Below are positions 62,176 to 64,000 of a stretch of DNA of 64,000 bases, in pieces. The stretch is from JBMNGH01 sp050949725 (GTDB lineage: Bacteria > Bacillota > Thermosediminibacteria > Thermosediminibacterales > Tepidanaerobacteraceae). Each line of letters opens with the position of its first letter. Positions within the stretch are counted from its first letter, which is position 1. A program made the translations under genes and the position numbers. A model generated the notes under the pieces. The model did not search any database, was not told the origin of the DNA, and saw only the letters and a list, made by a program, of their open reading frames with translations. The stretch is taken from NCBI GenBank assembly GCA_050949725.1, contig JBMNGH010000012.1:1-64000 (forward strand). Reading direction: 5' to 3'.

Positions 62176-62928
62176 ATGCTTATGATAGAAAACATCAATT
62201 TCAGGGCAGCAAATGGCAATGGTCTAGAAGAAGTTCATATCCTAAAAGATGTAAATCTTAAACTAGAAGATAACAAATTTTATGCAATAACAGGACCTAA
62301 TGGTGGTGGAAAGACATCTCTAGCAAAAGCTATCATGGGAATTTATGATATAAACGATGGACGCATTTTGTTCGATGATATGGATATTACAAGGTTAGGT
62401 ATAACTGAAAGGGCAAAAATGGGTATCGCTTACGCCTTCCAATCGCCACCCAGGTTTAAGGGGCTCAAGGTAGAAGATCTTTTGCGCCTTTCGTCAAAAG
62501 ACAAGAAACTTCATCCTTATAGACTAAGGGCTGTAGGCTTATGTCCACAGGACTATTTACAAAGGGATTGTGATCTAAGCTTATCAGGCGGTGAAATGAA
62601 GAGAATAGAACTTGCAACAGTATTGTCTAGAGACTCGAGAATAATAATTTATGATGAACCTGAAGCCGGGGTAGACCTCTGGAGTTTTGAAAACCTTCTT
62701 GGGTTGATAAGAAAATACCATTTAAAAGGCGGAGTGATCAGCATAGTTATTACTCATCATGAGAGGGTCCTGTCCTTGGCTGACGAAATAATTTTGATGG
62801 TTGACGGAAAAGTTAAACGAAAAGGTTCAAGAGAGGAAATGATCAATATACTGAAAGAGGATATGAGATGTGAATGGAAAAACAGTTGCGGAGGGACGGA
62901 ATTTGGGTCTGAATTTGAATGCTGTTGA
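62176..62928 (+). CDS. sufC: SufC-type ABC ATPase of iron-sulphur assembly
   Basis: This ATPase powers Fe-S cluster assembly on a SufB/SufD-type scaffold. It is 250 residues. Walker A is GPNGGGKTSLA, the signature LSGGEMKR, Walker B IIIYDEPEAGVD, and the switch His THHERV. GAAAGGTGG precedes ATG 62176. It overlaps the next gene by 59 bp in another frame. It stands without sufS, sufU or sufD nearby, so this looks like the minimal two-gene form. Confidence 0.92.
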   Translation: MLMIENINFRAANGNGLEEVHILKDVNLKLEDNKFYAITGPNGGGKTSLAKAIMGIYDINDGRILFDDMDITRLGITERAKMGIAYAFQSPPRFKGLKVEDLLRLSSKDKKLHPYRLRAVGLCPQDYLQRDCDLSLSGGEMKRIELATVLSRDSRIIIYDEPEAGVDLWSFENLLGLIRKYHLKGGVISIVITHHERVLSLADEIILMVDGKVKRKGSREEMINILKEDMRCEWKNSCGGTEFGSEFECC

Positions 62929-63832
62929 TGAACAAATTCTCAAAAATGTTGCTGATCTCCATAAAATCCCTGTTGGGGCATTTAATATAAGGAAAAACGG
63001 ACAAGGTATTGGAAGAAATTCCACTGCTAATATCCAGGTAATCCCGAAAGAAGACAAGCCCGGAATAGATATATTGATAGCTCCCGGTTCAAAAAATGAG
63101 GCAGTTCATATCCCGGTAATGATAACACTCTCAGGTGTGGTTGATGTTGTTTACAATACGATTAAAATTGGCGCAGGTGCAGATGTTACTATTGTAGCAG
63201 GGTGTGGAATTCATAACCCGGGTTCTGAAAAATCCCAGCATGACGGTATACATGAGATAATAGTCGGCGAAGGCGCCAAAATGAAATATATAGAAAAACA
63301 CTATGGTGAAGGAAAAGGTGCTGGCAAGCGGGTACTTAACCCAAAGACCATATTAATTATGAAAAAAAATTCCATCGCAGAAATGGAACTGTCTCAAATA
63401 AAAGGTGTTGATAACACAGTCCGGGAAACAAATGCAAAGCTATATGATGGGGCAAGCCTGGTAGTCACAGAACGCCTTTATACACATGAAAGTCAAGAGG
63501 CGGTGTCTATTATGCGTATAGAGCTGAATGGCAAGGACAGTAACTGTAGTGTTGTTTCAAGATCAGTTGCTAAGGATTCCTCAGTTCAAATATTTCAGCC
63601 AAATGTCGTTGCAAGTGCGAGAGCAAAGGGCCATGTTGAATGTGATTCAATAATAATCGGTAAAGGCAAAATAAGTTCAACTCCAGCGATTTCAGCGGAA
63701 CATCCCGATGCTCAGCTTACCCACGAAGCAGCTATAGGGAAAATCGAACATGAACAGTTGGTAAAATTGATGACATTGGGCTTGTCGGAACAAGAGGCTG
63801 AAGATGTAATACTCAGAGGTTTTTTACAATAA
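62870..63832 (+). CDS. sufB: SufB/SufD-family scaffold (minimal SmsB-like)
   Basis: This is the Fe-S scaffold partner of SufC. The 320-residue protein keeps the SufBD beta-helix core (GAGADVTIVAGCGIHNPG and KGHVECDSIIIGKGKISSTPAISAEHPDAQLTHEA-type ending, where the last part holds the conserved Glu/His site). It is clearly shorter than canonical SufB (about 465). Such short forms paired only with SufC have been described as the ancestral SMS system in anaerobes. The GTG start at 62870 follows AGAGG. The C-terminal EQEAEDVILRGFLQ is typical. Confidence 0.88.
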   Translation: MNGKTVAEGRNLGLNLNAVDEQILKNVADLHKIPVGAFNIRKNGQGIGRNSTANIQVIPKEDKPGIDILIAPGSKNEAVHIPVMITLSGVVDVVYNTIKIGAGADVTIVAGCGIHNPGSEKSQHDGIHEIIVGEGAKMKYIEKHYGEGKGAGKRVLNPKTILIMKKNSIAEMELSQIKGVDNTVRETNAKLYDGASLVVTERLYTHESQEAVSIMRIELNGKDSNCSVVSRSVAKDSSVQIFQPNVVASARAKGHVECDSIIIGKGKISSTPAISAEHPDAQLTHEAAIGKIEHEQLVKLMTLGLSEQEAEDVILRGFLQ

Positions 63833-63852
63833 TAAGGTTTGGGGTGTGAGCG

Positions 63853-64000
63853 ATGCTTGACTTAAGCAGAAGGGAAAAAGTCTTAGTCGGAATCGTACTC
63901 GCACTTGTTATTTCAAATATCGGAACTGTGTGCTATTTTATTTTCAGTAAAGAACCGGTAATAGCTTTTAAACTGCAGGATGAAGCATTACCAGTTATGT
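63853..64000 (+). CDS. comEA: Probable ComEA, truncated by the window end
   Basis: Only the first 49 codons are visible: a short charged N-terminus (MLDLSRREK), one membrane helix (VLVGIVLALVISNIGTVCYFIF) and the start of an extracytoplasmic part. This anchor layout fits ComEA, the DNA receptor for transformation, but its SLBB and helix-hairpin-helix domains would lie beyond the window. A weak GGGGTG precedes the ATG. Confidence 0.45.
   Translation, partial: MLDLSRREKVLVGIVLALVISNIGTVCYFIFSKEPVIAFKLQDEALPVM

Overview
The window looks like a low-GC, anaerobic, endospore-forming Firmicute (class Clostridia). Evidence is the set of sporulation and germination genes (cotJABC, spoIVFA/spoIVFB, a SleB-like hydrolase with ypeB, a Spo0B-like protein, YjcZ-like mini-proteins), a T-box leader before leuS, a BirA-box bioY, and the classic Firmicutes blocks maf-radC-mreBCD-pbp2-minCDE-rodA and rplU-prp-rpmA-obg-nadD-yqeK-lcp-rsfS-leuS. 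The content recalls Tepidanaerobacter or other Thermosediminibacterales, but the sequence alone does not prove a genus. No rRNA, tRNA, CRISPR array or insertion sequence was recognised.

Left part (1-18.8 kb), accessory and catabolic: a copper P-type ATPase broken by nine single-base shifts; a CoA-acylating-type aldehyde dehydrogenase behind a sigma-54 promoter with two upstream operator dyads and an attenuator-like hairpin; a TakP-like TRAP transporter (DctP-DctQ-DctM); a membrane spermidine-synthase-like protein; an iron-dependent alcohol dehydrogenase; a sodium-pumping biotin-dependent decarboxylase operon (alpha, delta, biotin carrier, beta) preceded by a candidate structured RNA; a PAS/AAA+/Fis sigma-54 activator; and a convergent AspT/YidE-type permease. 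My reading, an inference, is a regulated pathway that imports a carboxylate, oxidises it through an aldehyde to an acyl-CoA, and conserves energy by decarboxylation-driven Na+ export.

Middle (18.8-33 kb), mixed: a ferritin-like mini-protein, two pairs of hairpin repeats flanking an orphan D-Ala-D-Ala-ligase-like gene and the cotJ operon, a frameshifted cysteine synthase beside a duplicated ThiF/E1-like enzyme, a MEDS-PAS histidine kinase, a CZB zinc-sensor protein, a sodium:solute symporter with a small membrane partner, a LUD protein, bioY and a CopZ-like copper chaperone.

Right part (33-64 kb), core: cell-shape and division genes, the SpoIVF processing pair, a radical-SAM pair, rng, then a 4.5-kb sporulation/unknown island inserted between rng and rplU, then ribosome, cell-envelope and NAD genes, leuS, a two-gene minimal SUF (SmsCB-like) iron-sulphur system and the start of a probable comEA.

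Fifteen apparent single-base frameshifts were reconstructed, all between about 225 and 23,082, and none in the remaining 40 kb. This suggests lower sequence quality at the left end, or recent gene decay there. Start codons were moved from the longest ORF wherever a ribosome binding site clearly pointed to another start.
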